Of a stretch of 64,000 bases of DNA, positions 34,861-43,344 are shown piece after piece (position 1 is the stretch's first letter; the number at the start of each line of letters is the position of its first letter). Source of the stretch: an uncultured Eubacterium sp. (GTDB lineage Bacteria; Bacillota; Clostridia; Oscillospirales; Acutalibacteraceae); contig CALWID010000007.1 in NCBI GenBank assembly GCA_944380635.1, positions 1 to 64,000 of the forward strand. The letters are read 5' to 3'. Under the pieces are notes generated by a model that searched no databases, was not told where the DNA came from, and saw only the letters and a list, made by a program, of their open reading frames with translations. The translations under genes were made by a program, and so were the position numbers.

Positions 34861-35439
34861 TTAATCGCGGAATATGATATTGCCTGTTTTGCAGTCCATA
34901 CTGTCTATAACGGCAAGGCTCTCAACACGCACTCCGCTTTTGCGTATATCGTCCCCTCCGTGCTGATAGCCTTTTTCTATAACGGCGCCGCAGCCGACAA
35001 GATGAGCAGGGCTGTCATTCACTATTTTAATAAGGCCCCTCATAGCGTTTCCGATAGCGAGAAAATCATCGACTATAAGAATTCTGTCCTCTTCCCTGAG
35101 AAAGCGCTTTGAGACCATAACATTATAAGTAGTGCCGTGAGTAAATGAATCAACGGGTGTTTCGTAAACATCGCCGGCTATATTTTTAGTTTTATTTTTC
35201 TTGGCAAAAACGAGCGGACATTCAAATTCCTGAGCAACCATTGAGCCGATAGCAATGCCGGAAGCCTCAATAGTTAAAATTTTATTGACATTATCATCCT
35301 TGAAAAGGCGGTGAAATTCTTTGCCCACCTCACGCAGAAAAGGAATATCTATCTGGTGATTCAAAAAGCAATCCACTTTGAGGATATTGCCCTCATACAC
35401 CTCGCCCTCATTCCTTATCTTCTGCTTTAAAAGTTCCAT
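34861..35439 (-). CDS. xpt: Xanthine phosphoribosyltransferase
   Basis: A 192-residue enzyme converting xanthine and PRPP to XMP. Features are MELLKQKIRNEGEVYEGNILKVDCFLNHQIDI, the PRPP motif ILIVDDFLAIGNAMRG and the C-terminal ESLAVIDSMDCKTGNIIF. I chose ATG 35439, which has GGAG a few nt upstream; TTG 35451 lies before that site. First gene of the purine salvage/uptake operon. No purine riboswitch is visible in the leader, unlike B. subtilis xpt, which is regulated by a guanine riboswitch. Confidence 0.94.
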   Translation of the reverse strand: MELLKQKIRNEGEVYEGNILKVDCFLNHQIDIPFLREVGKEFHRLFKDDNVNKILTIEASGIAIGSMVAQEFECPLVFAKKNKTKNIAGDVYETPVDSFTHGTTYNVMVSKRFLREEDRILIVDDFLAIGNAMRGLIKIVNDSPAHLVGCGAVIEKGYQHGGDDIRKSGVRVESLAVIDSMDCKTGNIIFRD

Positions 35440-35491
35440 AAAATTCTCCAAAAATCAAAACATTTATTACTAAAAATTTAATAACACAGAT

Positions 35492-35520
35492 ATAATATAC
35501 TAAGAGGCGGTTGTTTTCAA
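35492..35520 (-). promoter_or_regulatory. Promoter of the xpt operon
   Basis: Minus-strand -35 TTGAAA (35520-35515), 17-bp spacer, -10 TATTAT (35497-35492). The leader to the start codon is about 50 nt, too short for a purine riboswitch with an expression platform. Confidence 0.6.
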
Positions 35521-35609
35521 CATTATGACGGGATTTGACACCAAATTTTAACCTTTTTAAAATACTGTAATAACAAAGCGAAAACGGGAATAAAAATTTC
35601 ACAATAATA

Positions 35610-35638
35610 TTGTGAATTTATCAAATATGATTTACAAT
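35610..35638 (+). promoter_or_regulatory. Promoter of the DUF2974 gene
   Basis: Plus-strand -35 TTGTGA (35610-35615), 17-bp spacer, -10 TACAAT (35633-35638), 29 nt before the ATG. Confidence 0.6.
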
Positions 35639-35667
35639 AAAAAACGAAAGATAAAAGCGGTGATGAT

Positions 35668-36819
35668 ATGGCGGATATTTTTGAATATATTAAAAGATTC
35701 GGAACATTAAGATTTACAAACATGGGAATAACCGAGGCGGACAACGCTGTATTCAGCAGACTTGCCTATCTTGACCTGACGCCTTACGCAGGGAAAACGC
35801 TTGGCGAAGCGGCAGAAGAATACGAAAGCGGCGGCGAATCCGGCAAGACTTTAATTGAAACGGCTGACCTGCTGAAAGCGGCGGGAAACACGATACGATA
35901 CGGATACATAACCATAACCGACTGCCGTGAAATAGTGAGCGACAATATGCAAACGGCATTTTACGCTGTAACTTTTGCCGTGGACAAAAACACATTTTTC
36001 ATAGCGTTCAGGGGTACTGACGATAAAATTGTTGGATTTTACGAGGACGCGAAACTCGCTTATGCTTTTCCCGTATCGAGCCAGACTTCCGCTTTGAGTT
36101 ATGTAACCCAGCAGTTTGAGGAACACGACGGAAAATTTTTCCTTGGAGGGCACTCTAAGGGCGGTAATCTTGCAATATTTGCTTTTCTTTTTCTGCGTGA
36201 GGAGGAAAAAGACAGAATAATCAGGGTTTACAACAATGACGGGCCGGGATTTCCGCAGGAAATTGCAGACATATTATTTACGCGTGAAAACTGCGAAAAA
36301 ATTTACAACATTATGCCTGAGGATTCCATAATAGGCAGAATGCTAACTGACGGGGGCAGAATAAAAATAGTAAAAAGCACCGCAAGCGGCGCAGCGCAGC
36401 ACAACATATTTACCTGGGAAATAAACGGAGCGGGATTTAAAGCGGCTAAACGATTCAGCATGCTTTCCGAATATATGGAAGACACGCTTACGCAGAGCCT
36501 TGAAACCCTGCCGCCCGAACGAATGAGGGACGCTGCTGCGGCAGTATTTGAGATTGCGAAAAACAGCGGTATAAAGACGCTTAAAGACATAAGCGTGAAA
36601 AATTACAAGAGTCTTATTCCGGCGGTTGCCGAACTGAAAAAACTTGTTGACGATAACACGGACGATATTCCGGTAATAGTTCGCACGCTGGCAAAAAGCC
36701 TGGCGGATTCAATCAGCGTTGAAAAAATCGTTGAACGCTCTATGCCGGATATTATGAGCAAAATTGATGAAATTACCGAAAAATTAAAATCAAAGAGCGA
36801 ATCCGACGGCGAAGTTTAA
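35668..36819 (+). CDS. DUF2974 (Mbeg1-like) lipase-fold protein
   Basis: A 383-residue cytoplasmic alpha/beta-hydrolase of the DUF2974 family. A nucleophile elbow GGHSKGGNLA puts Ser163 as the catalytic candidate, after FFIAFRGTDDKIVGFYEDAKLAY, a typical lipase-3-like oxyanion region, and YNNDGPGFP, another family hallmark. The C-terminal 120 residues are helical. There is no signal peptide. The in vivo substrate is unknown. Monocistronic, with its own promoter and terminator; GGTGAT lies before the ATG. Confidence 0.88.
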   Translation: MADIFEYIKRFGTLRFTNMGITEADNAVFSRLAYLDLTPYAGKTLGEAAEEYESGGESGKTLIETADLLKAAGNTIRYGYITITDCREIVSDNMQTAFYAVTFAVDKNTFFIAFRGTDDKIVGFYEDAKLAYAFPVSSQTSALSYVTQQFEEHDGKFFLGGHSKGGNLAIFAFLFLREEEKDRIIRVYNNDGPGFPQEIADILFTRENCEKIYNIMPEDSIIGRMLTDGGRIKIVKSTASGAAQHNIFTWEINGAGFKAAKRFSMLSEYMEDTLTQSLETLPPERMRDAAAAVFEIAKNSGIKTLKDISVKNYKSLIPAVAELKKLVDDNTDDIPVIVRTLAKSLADSISVEKIVERSMPDIMSKIDEITEKLKSKSESDGEV

Positions 36820-36915
36820 GCAGAATATACAAAAAACAGCAAACACCTAATATATAATGTATTACTGACTAAAAGAATAATTTTAAAAGAATTTAATTAA
36901 TAAGTATTAAAGCTC

Positions 36916-36951
36916 TAAAAATCGACGCCCCGACAAAATATGCCGGGGCGT
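36916..36951. terminator. Bidirectional terminator between DUF2974 and uraA
   Basis: ACGCCCCG (36925-36932) pairs with CGGGGCGT (36944-36951). On the minus strand it is followed by CGATTTTT, which fits the end of uraA; on the plus strand the T run is weak. Confidence 0.8.
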
Positions 36952-36965
36952 TCGTTATTGATATT

Positions 36966-38414
36966 CTATTTTTCAGGTGATGAAATATCATCGGCTGACG
37001 GAGAATTTTCAACTTTATCAGCAGATTCTTCGGCAGTTGCATTAACGGAATCGCTTACTGCTGTATCGGCAGGCGCCGCGGTTTCCTCAGCGGCAGTGGG
37101 ATTTGCATTGAAAACATAATCATTGCCGGGAAGAATGGCATTGAGCAAAATACCCGCAATAGCGGCAACGGCAAGAGCGGTAAGGCTGATGTCAAATTCA
37201 CCGATACTGAAATCAAGAGAATCTATTCCGAGCGCGGTTACAAGGATAACGGCAACTATGATAAGGTTTCTTGATTTAGTTAGGTCTACTTTATTTTCAA
37301 CAACATTGCGAACGCCGATACCGGAAATCATGCCGTAAAGCACAAATGAGATACCGCCTATAATGGCCGCAGGAATAGTATTAATAACAGCGGCGAATTT
37401 CGGCGAGAAAGAAAGCAGAACAGCAACGACTGCCGCAATGCGGACTACGCGGGGATCATAAACTTTTGTAAGCGCGAGAACGCCGGTATTTTCGCCGTAT
37501 GTTGTATTTGCAGGGCCGCCGAAAAGAGCGGACATTGAAGTGGCAAGGCCATCGCCGACAAGAGTTTTCTTAAGCCCGGGGTCTGCAAGGAAGTTTCTGC
37601 CCGTTGTGGCACTGATTGCGGAAATATCGCCTATATGCTCCATCATAGTTGCAAATGAAATCGGCATAATGGCAATTATTGCGCTGACAGCCATACCCTT
37701 ATCATGGATATTGCCGAAAACCATGCCCTCTTTTGTTATAGGCAGGCCCACCCAGTCCGCATCAATAATGGGCTGGAAATCAACGGCGCCGATACAAACG
37801 GCAACGATATATGAAACAACGATACCAACAAGAATAGGGATAATCTTGAGCATACCTTTGCCCCATATATTGCAGACAATAATAACGGCAAGAGCGATAA
37901 TAGCAAGAAGCCAATTCTGTTTACAATTATCAACAGCCGAGCCGGCGAGGCTGAGGCCGATTGCAATAATTATAGGGCCTGTTACAACAGGCGGGAAGAA
38001 ACGCATTACTTTTTCTACGGGGAAAATTGCAAAAAGCGCAGCGAGAACGAGATAAACAAGACCCGCGAAAACAACGCCGAGGTTAGCGTACGGCAGCATT
38101 TCGGTATTCGGCGAACCGTCCGCAAGCAGAGGCGCCACTGCGGCATAGCCGCCCAAGAATGCAAATGAAGAACCAAGAAAAGCGGGAACTTTAAATTTGG
38201 TGACGAGGTGGAAAAAGAGAGTTCCGAGACCTGCCATCAAAAGCGTTGTTTGCATATTAAGCCCTGTTAAAAGCGGAACAAGAACTGTTGCGCCGAACAT
38301 TGCGAAAGTATGCTGAAATCCGAGTATAAGCATTTTGGGTTTGCCGAGAGTTCGCGCGTCGTATATACCCTGTTCGCCCAGAACTGATTTTTTGCTTTTA
38401 TCTTTCTTTGCCAT
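36966..38414 (-). CDS. uraA: Uracil permease (NCS2 family)
   Basis: A 482-residue nucleobase:cation symporter with about 14 helices. Diagnostic blocks are GFQHTFAMFGATVLVPLLTGL, SSFAFLGGY, FPPVVTGPIIIAIGLSL, MEHIGDISAISATTGRNF (substrate-site Glu) and GGPANTTYGENTGVLALT (second Glu). The C-terminal 50 residues are an acidic Ala/Ser/Asp tail not typical of the family. It lies 77 nt downstream of upp, so uracil is the likely substrate. Confidence 0.92.
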   Translation of the reverse strand: MAKKDKSKKSVLGEQGIYDARTLGKPKMLILGFQHTFAMFGATVLVPLLTGLNMQTTLLMAGLGTLFFHLVTKFKVPAFLGSSFAFLGGYAAVAPLLADGSPNTEMLPYANLGVVFAGLVYLVLAALFAIFPVEKVMRFFPPVVTGPIIIAIGLSLAGSAVDNCKQNWLLAIIALAVIIVCNIWGKGMLKIIPILVGIVVSYIVAVCIGAVDFQPIIDADWVGLPITKEGMVFGNIHDKGMAVSAIIAIMPISFATMMEHIGDISAISATTGRNFLADPGLKKTLVGDGLATSMSALFGGPANTTYGENTGVLALTKVYDPRVVRIAAVVAVLLSFSPKFAAVINTIPAAIIGGISFVLYGMISGIGVRNVVENKVDLTKSRNLIIVAVILVTALGIDSLDFSIGEFDISLTALAVAAIAGILLNAILPGNDYVFNANPTAAEETAAPADTAVSDSVNATAEESADKVENSPSADDISSPEK

Positions 38415-38491
38415 TAAATTACCTCCGTATTCATTAAATTATATATCAATTTATCAGGCAAAACCGCCGCCGAAAAAAGCGGAATTACGGT

Positions 38492-39124
38492 TTATTTAGT
38501 GCCGAAAATTCTGTCTCCTGCGTCGCCGAGGCCGGGAACGATATAGCCGTTTTCGTTTAAATGGTCGTCAAGACCGGCGGCGTAAATATCAACATCAGGG
38601 TGCGCTTTTTTAAGCGCTTCCAGACCCTCGGGAGCGGCGATTATGCAGAGAAATTTAACGGAGCGCGGATTTCTTTTTTTAATCTGACCGATTGCGTCAA
38701 TTGCCGAGCCGCCTGTGGCAAGCATCGGGTCAAGAACGAACACATCCCTTTCCTCTATATCCTTTGGAAGTTTGCAATAATATTCAACAGGCTCAAGGGT
38801 GGCCTCATTTCTGTAAAGCCCGATATGCCCAACCCTTGCAGACGGTACGAGCACCAAAGCGCCCTCCACCATACCGAGCCCGGCGCGCAGAATAGGAACA
38901 AAAGCAAGTTTTCTGCCTGCGATTTCCTTGCAGTGCGCTATACCGCACGGGGTTTGAACATCTTTGCTTTGAAGCGGCAAATCCCTTGTTGCGTCATAAA
39001 TCATAAGCATTGAAATCTCATTGACAAGGTCTCTGAATTCCTTTGTGCTTGTATTAACATCACGCAGAATGGACAATTTATGCTGAATAAGCGGATGGTC
39101 CATAATTACAACTTTTCTTTCCAT
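38492..39124 (-). CDS. upp: Uracil phosphoribosyltransferase
   Basis: A 210-residue enzyme forming UMP from uracil and PRPP. It opens with [18 protein letters not shown], has the PRPP motif [18 protein letters not shown] and ends with the uracil-site block [18 protein letters not shown] chose ATG 39124, eight nt after GAAAGGGG; a TTG at 39130 is less likely. It forms an operon with uraA, coupling uptake to phosphoribosylation. Confidence 0.96.
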   Translation of the reverse strand: MERKVVIMDHPLIQHKLSILRDVNTSTKEFRDLVNEISMLMIYDATRDLPLQSKDVQTPCGIAHCKEIAGRKLAFVPILRAGLGMVEGALVLVPSARVGHIGLYRNEATLEPVEYYCKLPKDIEERDVFVLDPMLATGGSAIDAIGQIKKRNPRSVKFLCIIAAPEGLEALKKAHPDVDIYAAGLDDHLNENGYIVPGLGDAGDRIFGTK

Positions 39125-39271
39125 AAACAAAGCCCCTTTCGCCTAAATTAAAATTCCGTATTTATATTAAGATAACACACAAATATGCTTTATTCAACAA
39201 AATGCGACTTACAAATAGTTACAAAACGGTAAACACAAAAGGATACGGAATATTAAATTCATAGGCTGAAT

Positions 39272-39308
39272 AAAAAAATCAGCCCTGAACCCGGGCAGGA
39301 TTCAGGGC
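39272..39308 (-). terminator. Terminator of the alcohol dehydrogenase gene
   Basis: On the minus strand GCCCTGAA (39308-39301) pairs with TTCAGGGC (39289-39282), followed by TGATTTTTTT. A second GC-rich hairpin (GCCGCCTGA/TCAGGCGGC, 39325-39346) precedes it and has a T-rich tail only in the plus direction. Confidence 0.8.
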
Positions 39309-39373
39309 GCTTATATACGCGGACGCCGCCTGATTTCTCAGGCGGCATTTTGCTTTTTAACTCAAATTTAAAA

Positions 39374-40522
39374 TTACATAAGAGAGCGGTAAAGCGCTTT
39401 GATTTCATCTACTAAAGTATCACGCGGGTTGCCTGGGCGGCAGGCGTCATCATAAGCGCTCTGAGCAAGGAAATCAACATCCTCGTCCTTAACAATCTCC
39501 TTAAGATTTGCAGGAATACCAACATCTATACCGAGTTGCCTTACAGCGTCAACCGCGGCTTTTCTTGCGTCGTCAAGGCTCATATCATCAACACCCTGAA
39601 CGCCCATTGCCTTTGCTATATCCCTGTATTTTTCACCTGTTGCGGGGGCATTGTATTCCATAACGGTGGGAAGAATTATAGCGTTTGCAACGCCGTGCGG
39701 TGTATCATAAACAGCGCCGAGCGGGTGCGCCATTGAATGAACAAGGCCAAGGCCCACATTGGAAAATCCCATACCGGCAATATACTGACCGAGCGCCATC
39801 TGCTTTCTGCCCTCAGCAGTATTTTCAACGGCTCCGCGAAGGTTTGCGGCAATTATCTCTATTGCTTTAAGATGGAACATATCGGAAAGTTCCCACGCGC
39901 CCTTGGTGATATATCCCTCTATTGCGTGAGTAAGAGCGTCCATACCGGTTGCGGCGGTGAGGCCTTTTGGCATGGTGGACATCATATCTGGGTCAACAAC
40001 TGCGATAATCGGAATATCCTTAGGGTCTACGCACACCATTTTTCTGTTCTTTTCAGTATCGGTAATTACATAGTTGATAGTTACCTCAGCGGCTGTGCCG
40101 GCGGTTGTGGGAACAGCAATAATCGGAACGCACTTATTTGTGGTAGGCGCAACGCCCTCAAGGGAAACCACATCCTCAAACTCCGGATTTCTGATGATGA
40201 TGCCGATTGCCTTTGCGGTATCCATTGACGAGCCGCCGCCGATTGCTATAATGCAGTCCGCGCCGGAGGCTTTGAAAGCCGCTACGCCGGATTTAACATT
40301 TTCTACAGTTGGATTCGGCTTTATCTCGCTGTAAATTTCATATGGGATAGAAGCGCCGTCCAGCACATCGGTAACTTTTTTAGTTACTCCGAATTTGATA
40401 AGGTCGGGGTCTGAGCAAACAAAGCATTTTTTAAATCCCCTGCCCTTTACTTCCGGCGCAATTTCATTAATCGCGCCTGAGCCGTGATAACTTGTTTCAT
40501 TAAGAATAAAACGATTTGCCAT
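39374..40522 (-). CDS. Iron-containing alcohol dehydrogenase
   Basis: A 382-residue group III (iron-dependent) NAD(P)H alcohol dehydrogenase. The nucleotide motif GGGSSMDTAKAIG and metal ligands in DALTHAIEGY and HSMAHPLGAVYDTPHGVANAI are all present. Family members include lactaldehyde reductase (FucO), 1,3-propanediol and butanol dehydrogenases, which recycle NADH in fermentation. The exact substrate cannot be told. Monocistronic with a strong promoter and good AAGGAGG site; the leader contains a 13-nt palindrome at 40545-40557. Confidence 0.92.
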   Translation of the reverse strand: MANRFILNETSYHGSGAINEIAPEVKGRGFKKCFVCSDPDLIKFGVTKKVTDVLDGASIPYEIYSEIKPNPTVENVKSGVAAFKASGADCIIAIGGGSSMDTAKAIGIIIRNPEFEDVVSLEGVAPTTNKCVPIIAVPTTAGTAAEVTINYVITDTEKNRKMVCVDPKDIPIIAVVDPDMMSTMPKGLTAATGMDALTHAIEGYITKGAWELSDMFHLKAIEIIAANLRGAVENTAEGRKQMALGQYIAGMGFSNVGLGLVHSMAHPLGAVYDTPHGVANAIILPTVMEYNAPATGEKYRDIAKAMGVQGVDDMSLDDARKAAVDAVRQLGIDVGIPANLKEIVKDEDVDFLAQSAYDDACRPGNPRDTLVDEIKALYRSLM

Positions 40523-40569
40523 AAATAATTCCTCCTTATATATAAACCTTTAAGGTTATTTACGGAATT

Positions 40570-40599
40570 ATTATAAAAGATGAAAACCGCGATTGTCAA
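40570..40599 (-). promoter_or_regulatory. Promoter of the alcohol dehydrogenase gene
   Basis: Minus-strand -35 TTGACA (40599-40594), 18-bp spacer, -10 TATAAT (40575-40570), both perfect hexamers. The transcript leader carries the palindrome AACCTTTAAGGTT at 40545-40557, a possible operator or small hairpin before the ribosome site. The promoter overlaps the 3' end of nothing; the neighbouring metallopeptidase gene ends at 40604. Confidence 0.85.
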
Positions 40600-40603
40600 T
40601 TAT

Positions 40604-41305
40604 TTAACAATAATTTAATTTATTATTTAGAACTTTGTCATACTCTTTCCACTTTGGCATAACGCGGGAAAGCGAATCATAAAACGCCTTTGAATGGTTT
40701 TGATGAGAGAAATGGCAAAATTCGTGGCAAACAACAAACTTTATTATGTCCCTGTCATAAGCGGCAAGGCGTGAATTCAGCGTTACAACATTTTTTAAAG
40801 CACGGCAGTTGCCCCACTGGCTTTTCATTCTGCGTATTTTGAGTTTTGGAGGATTACTGATTTTTTGCGGAAAAAGCGGCAGACATTCGGCAACTATCCC
40901 CTCAAACTCCCGCTTTGCAGTATCGGAAAGCAATTTATCGTAAAGCGCCGCGCGGTTATCGTACGAAAAATCGCTAAGATAAAATATTACGCTGTTTTCT
41001 TTTACGGCATATTTATTTTTGCCGCTTTGCCGAACGGACAGTTCATATCTTTTGCCTAAAATGAAAATACCGTCTCCGTTTTCAAACTTAATTTTTCTGT
41101 TTTCATTTTCTTTTATCCGCCGCCGTACGGACAGTATTTTAGGCGCGTTTAAGAGTACGAAACTTTCTATTGCGCTTAAAGGCACGCCGCGCGGAGCGGA
41201 AACGGCAACGCAGCCGTCCGCCCTGATACGCAGATTTATATTTTTAACATTTTTTCTAGCAAAAGAATATTCAATTATTTCATCATTGTATGTAACGAAA
41301 TTCAT
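40604..41305 (-). CDS. YgjP/DUF45-type zinc metallopeptidase
   Basis: A 233-residue SprT/WLM-like metallopeptidase. The zinc motif is FVVCHEFCHFSHQNHSKAF (HExxH plus a third His six residues on), preceded by MKSQWGNCRALKNVVTLNSRL, the family's conserved strand. There is no signal peptide. I chose ATG 41305 (MNFVTYN) over the GTG at 41314. The stop is close to the alcohol dehydrogenase promoter. The substrate is unknown in the whole family. Confidence 0.85.
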   Translation of the reverse strand: MNFVTYNDEIIEYSFARKNVKNINLRIRADGCVAVSAPRGVPLSAIESFVLLNAPKILSVRRRIKENENRKIKFENGDGIFILGKRYELSVRQSGKNKYAVKENSVIFYLSDFSYDNRAALYDKLLSDTAKREFEGIVAECLPLFPQKISNPPKLKIRRMKSQWGNCRALKNVVTLNSRLAAYDRDIIKFVVCHEFCHFSHQNHSKAFYDSLSRVMPKWKEYDKVLNNKLNYC

Positions 41306-41332
41306 AACAACCACGCATTATAAAATTTACTG

Positions 41333-42208
41333 CTAAAACAGCACGGGAAGAGTCATCAAAACGGTGCCTGCGGTAATAAGGACAAGACCTGCGGCTGATT
41401 TTTTAGAAAGTTTTTCTTTGAAAACAATATACGAAAAAGCGATAGTTACAAGAATACTTAATTTATCAATAGGAACAACAACGCTGGCAAGGCCGTCCTG
41501 AAGCGCTTTATAATAACAAAGCCACGCGCCGCCGGTTGCAAAACCCGAAAGACAGATAAAGAGTAATTCTTTTTTAGGAATTTGGCGGACTTTACTTTTT
41601 TTACCTGTTACAAGCACCATAAACCAAGCCATAACGAGCACAACTGAAGTTCTGACAGCGGTGCCGAGATTTGATTCAACATCCTCTATGCCGATTTTTC
41701 CCAAAATGGAAGTTAAACTTGCAAACACTGCGGAAAGCACGGCGTAAACGAGCCACATTTTATTAGGCTTAACATTTTGATTTATATTTTCTTTTTTCTG
41801 AATCATCATAAATGTGCCGGCGGCAATAAGAACGATTGCTATGCCGCTGACCCATGTAAACCCTTCGCCGAGAAAAACGAAGGCGAGCAGCATTGTTAAA
41901 ATAGTGCTTGATTTATCAATAGGAACAACTTTGTTTATATCGCCGCTTTGAAGCGCTTTAAAATAGCAGAGCCAAGAGGCGCCTGTGGCAATGCCGGAAA
42001 GGATAAGAAAAATCCAAGTTTTTAAGGAAAGGCTTGTAATTTGCGGCGCTGAGCCGACTATTAAAACCATAAGCCACGAAAAGATAAGCACAACAACAGT
42101 GCGAACTGCGGTTGCAACGGTTGAATCCGTTTTGCGTATTCCGCATTTTGCGAGGATTGCTGTAATTCCCGAAAAAAACGCGGAACCGACTGCATATAAA
42201 ATCCACAT
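41333..42208 (-). CDS. EamA/DMT-family transporter
   Basis: A 291-residue drug/metabolite transporter with ten membrane helices arranged as two five-helix repeats. The internal duplication is strikingly preserved: CYFKALQSGDINKVVPIDKSS in the first half against CYYKALQDGLASVVVPIDKLS in the second, with an exact 18-nt match (tttatcaataggaacaac) in the DNA of the minus complement. ATG 42208 follows AAAGGGG. The substrate is unknown. Helices are bounded by the usual GxxxA motifs; no signal peptide. Confidence 0.88.
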   Translation of the reverse strand: MWILYAVGSAFFSGITAILAKCGIRKTDSTVATAVRTVVVLIFSWLMVLIVGSAPQITSLSLKTWIFLILSGIATGASWLCYFKALQSGDINKVVPIDKSSTILTMLLAFVFLGEGFTWVSGIAIVLIAAGTFMMIQKKENINQNVKPNKMWLVYAVLSAVFASLTSILGKIGIEDVESNLGTAVRTSVVLVMAWFMVLVTGKKSKVRQIPKKELLFICLSGFATGGAWLCYYKALQDGLASVVVPIDKLSILVTIAFSYIVFKEKLSKKSAAGLVLITAGTVLMTLPVLF

Positions 42209-42296
42209 TTTAAAATCCCCTTTAATTTTTAATAATAACACAAAAACAAAAGCCGTTCAATATGGGGGATGATTTAAAATTAAAACGCCGTTTAAA

Positions 42297-42390
42297 GATA
42301 AAAAGAGCAGGTGAATAAACACCTGCTCTTGATAACAGTGGTCGTTTGACATAGGAAAGGAGAATATGCCTGACCACGATTAAAATAATT
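42297..42390 (-). ncRNA. Candidate small RNA with C/U-rich loop and terminator
   Basis: On the minus strand GTGGTC (42377-42372) pairs with GACCAC (42343-42338), and inside it CATA pairs with TATG. This leaves an apical loop TTCTCCTTTCC that is complementary to Shine-Dalgarno sequences. A strong terminator follows (AAGAGCAGGTG/CACCTGCTCTT, 42330-42303, then TTTTTATC). No ORF is present and I could not find a clear promoter, so the 5' end is a guess. The hairpin could instead belong to a longer leader of the EamA gene. Confidence 0.4.
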
Positions 42391-42814
42391 TATATATGAA
42401 CAACAAAATTTTCTCGATTTAAAAATGGTTTCATTATTACATTTTGAAATTTATTGCCGTAACAGGTTGAACCTGTTAATCAAACATAACAACAGCCGTA
42501 TAACAAAGTTACCGCGATTTTGTAAAATACAGAAGTTAGAAACAAATTGAATAAGCAAATCAGAACTGCAAAAAATTTTTAACAAATTACCATAGCGCTG
42601 CATTTTCTGTTTTGACTTTTAAAGCGCTGACGCTTTTACTTAATTTACATTTAAACCCTGCATAGAAAAAAGTTAAAATGAAAAACTGCGGAATTGATTA
42701 TTTTCATTTTTCGGAAAAGCGCCTAGCTTTTGTCATAACTTTTACCGTAAAACGGTGTAAAAAAGGGGTATATTTGCGTAAAAGCGATGATTTGAACGGA
42801 GCGGGAAAAGCAAA
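42391..42814. other. Gene-free, AT-rich stretch
   Basis: About 420 nt between the candidate small RNA and the tRNA terminator hold no credible ORF. They contain one perfect 19-nt inverted repeat (TAACAGGT-TGA-ACCTGTTA, 42460-42478) that looks like an operator, and a small hairpin AAGCG-ctga-CGCTT near 42625-42640. I see no promoter with confidence. Confidence 0.5.
42460..42478. repeat. Operator-like inverted repeat
   Basis: TAACAGGT and ACCTGTTA flank TGA, eight perfect pairs. It is free-standing in a non-coding stretch, not followed by a T run, so a protein-binding site is more likely than a terminator. Confidence 0.45.
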
Positions 42815-42862
42815 GAAAAAAGCCCCGAAACCCGCATAAATACTAAGGTTTTGAGGCTTTTT
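42815..42862 (-). terminator. Terminator of the tRNA cluster
   Basis: On the minus strand AAAAAGCCTCAAAACC and GGGTTTCGGGGCTTTTTT form an interrupted stem with a loop of about 13 nt and a T run, just after tRNA-Lys. Confidence 0.85.
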
Positions 42863-42865
42863 GGT

Positions 42866-42941
42866 TGGTGGCTCATCGGGGAATCGAACCCCGGACACCT
42901 TGATTAAAAGTCAAGTGCTCTGCCATCTGAGCTAATGAACC
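42866..42941 (-). tRNA. tRNA-Lys (anticodon TTT)
   Basis: Acceptor GGTTCAT pairs with ATGAGCC; the anticodon arm is CTTGA-CTTTTAA-TCAAG with anticodon TTT; the T arm contains GTTCGATTC. CCA is encoded. Last tRNA of the cluster. Confidence 0.97.
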
Positions 42942-42970
42942 GTATCCGCCCTTAAAATATTAAGGGCGCT

Positions 42971-43045
42971 TGGCTGGGGAGGCAGGATTCGAACCTACGC
43001 ATGAGGGAGTCAAAGTCCCTTGCCTTACCGCTTGGCGACACCCCA
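42971..43045 (-). tRNA. tRNA-Gln (anticodon TTG)
   Basis: The anticodon loop is CTTTGAC with anticodon TTG, on a GGGA/TCCC stem. The acceptor TGGGGTG pairs with CTCCCCA except for a T-T mismatch at position 6-67; the discriminator is G and CCA is encoded. The U1-A72 pair is characteristic of tRNA-Gln. Confidence 0.95.
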
Positions 43046-43078
43046 ATATCAGGGTTTACAAAATATTAAATCAAGTAG

Positions 43079-43156
43079 TGGGGTGGGATGTGGGATTCGA
43101 ACCCACGACCTCCAGTGCCACAAACTGGCGCTCTAACCAACTGAACTAATCCCACC
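43079..43156 (-). tRNA. tRNA-His (anticodon GTG)
   Basis: Anticodon GTG in CCAGT-TTGTGGC-ACTGG. The acceptor GTGGGAT pairs with ATCCCAC, and an extra 5' G(-1) faces discriminator C73, the hallmark of tRNA-His. CCA is encoded. Confidence 0.97.
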
Positions 43157-43184
43157 ATATCTGCGCCCGAATGCTCAGGCGCGT

Positions 43185-43261
<77 letters not shown>

Positions 43262-43270
43262 ATACTGACT

Positions 43271-43344
43271 TGGAGCGGGTGAAGGGAATCGAACCCTCGT
43301 GTTCAGCTTGGAAGGCTGACATTCTACCATTGAACTACACCCGC
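43271..43344 (-). tRNA. tRNA-Gly (anticodon TCC)
   Basis: Anticodon TCC in GTCAGC-CTTCCAA-GCTGA. The acceptor GCGGGTG pairs with CACCCGC, the discriminator is T, and CCA is encoded. First tRNA of the cluster; its 5' end touches the promoter inverted repeat. Confidence 0.97.

Noticed and set aside
42704..42898. Minus-strand ORF beginning MSGVRFPDEPP
   Set aside because: Its start lies in the tRNA-Lys gene and its body in the terminator region; the 'VRFPDEPP' N-terminus is another tRNA-derived artefact.
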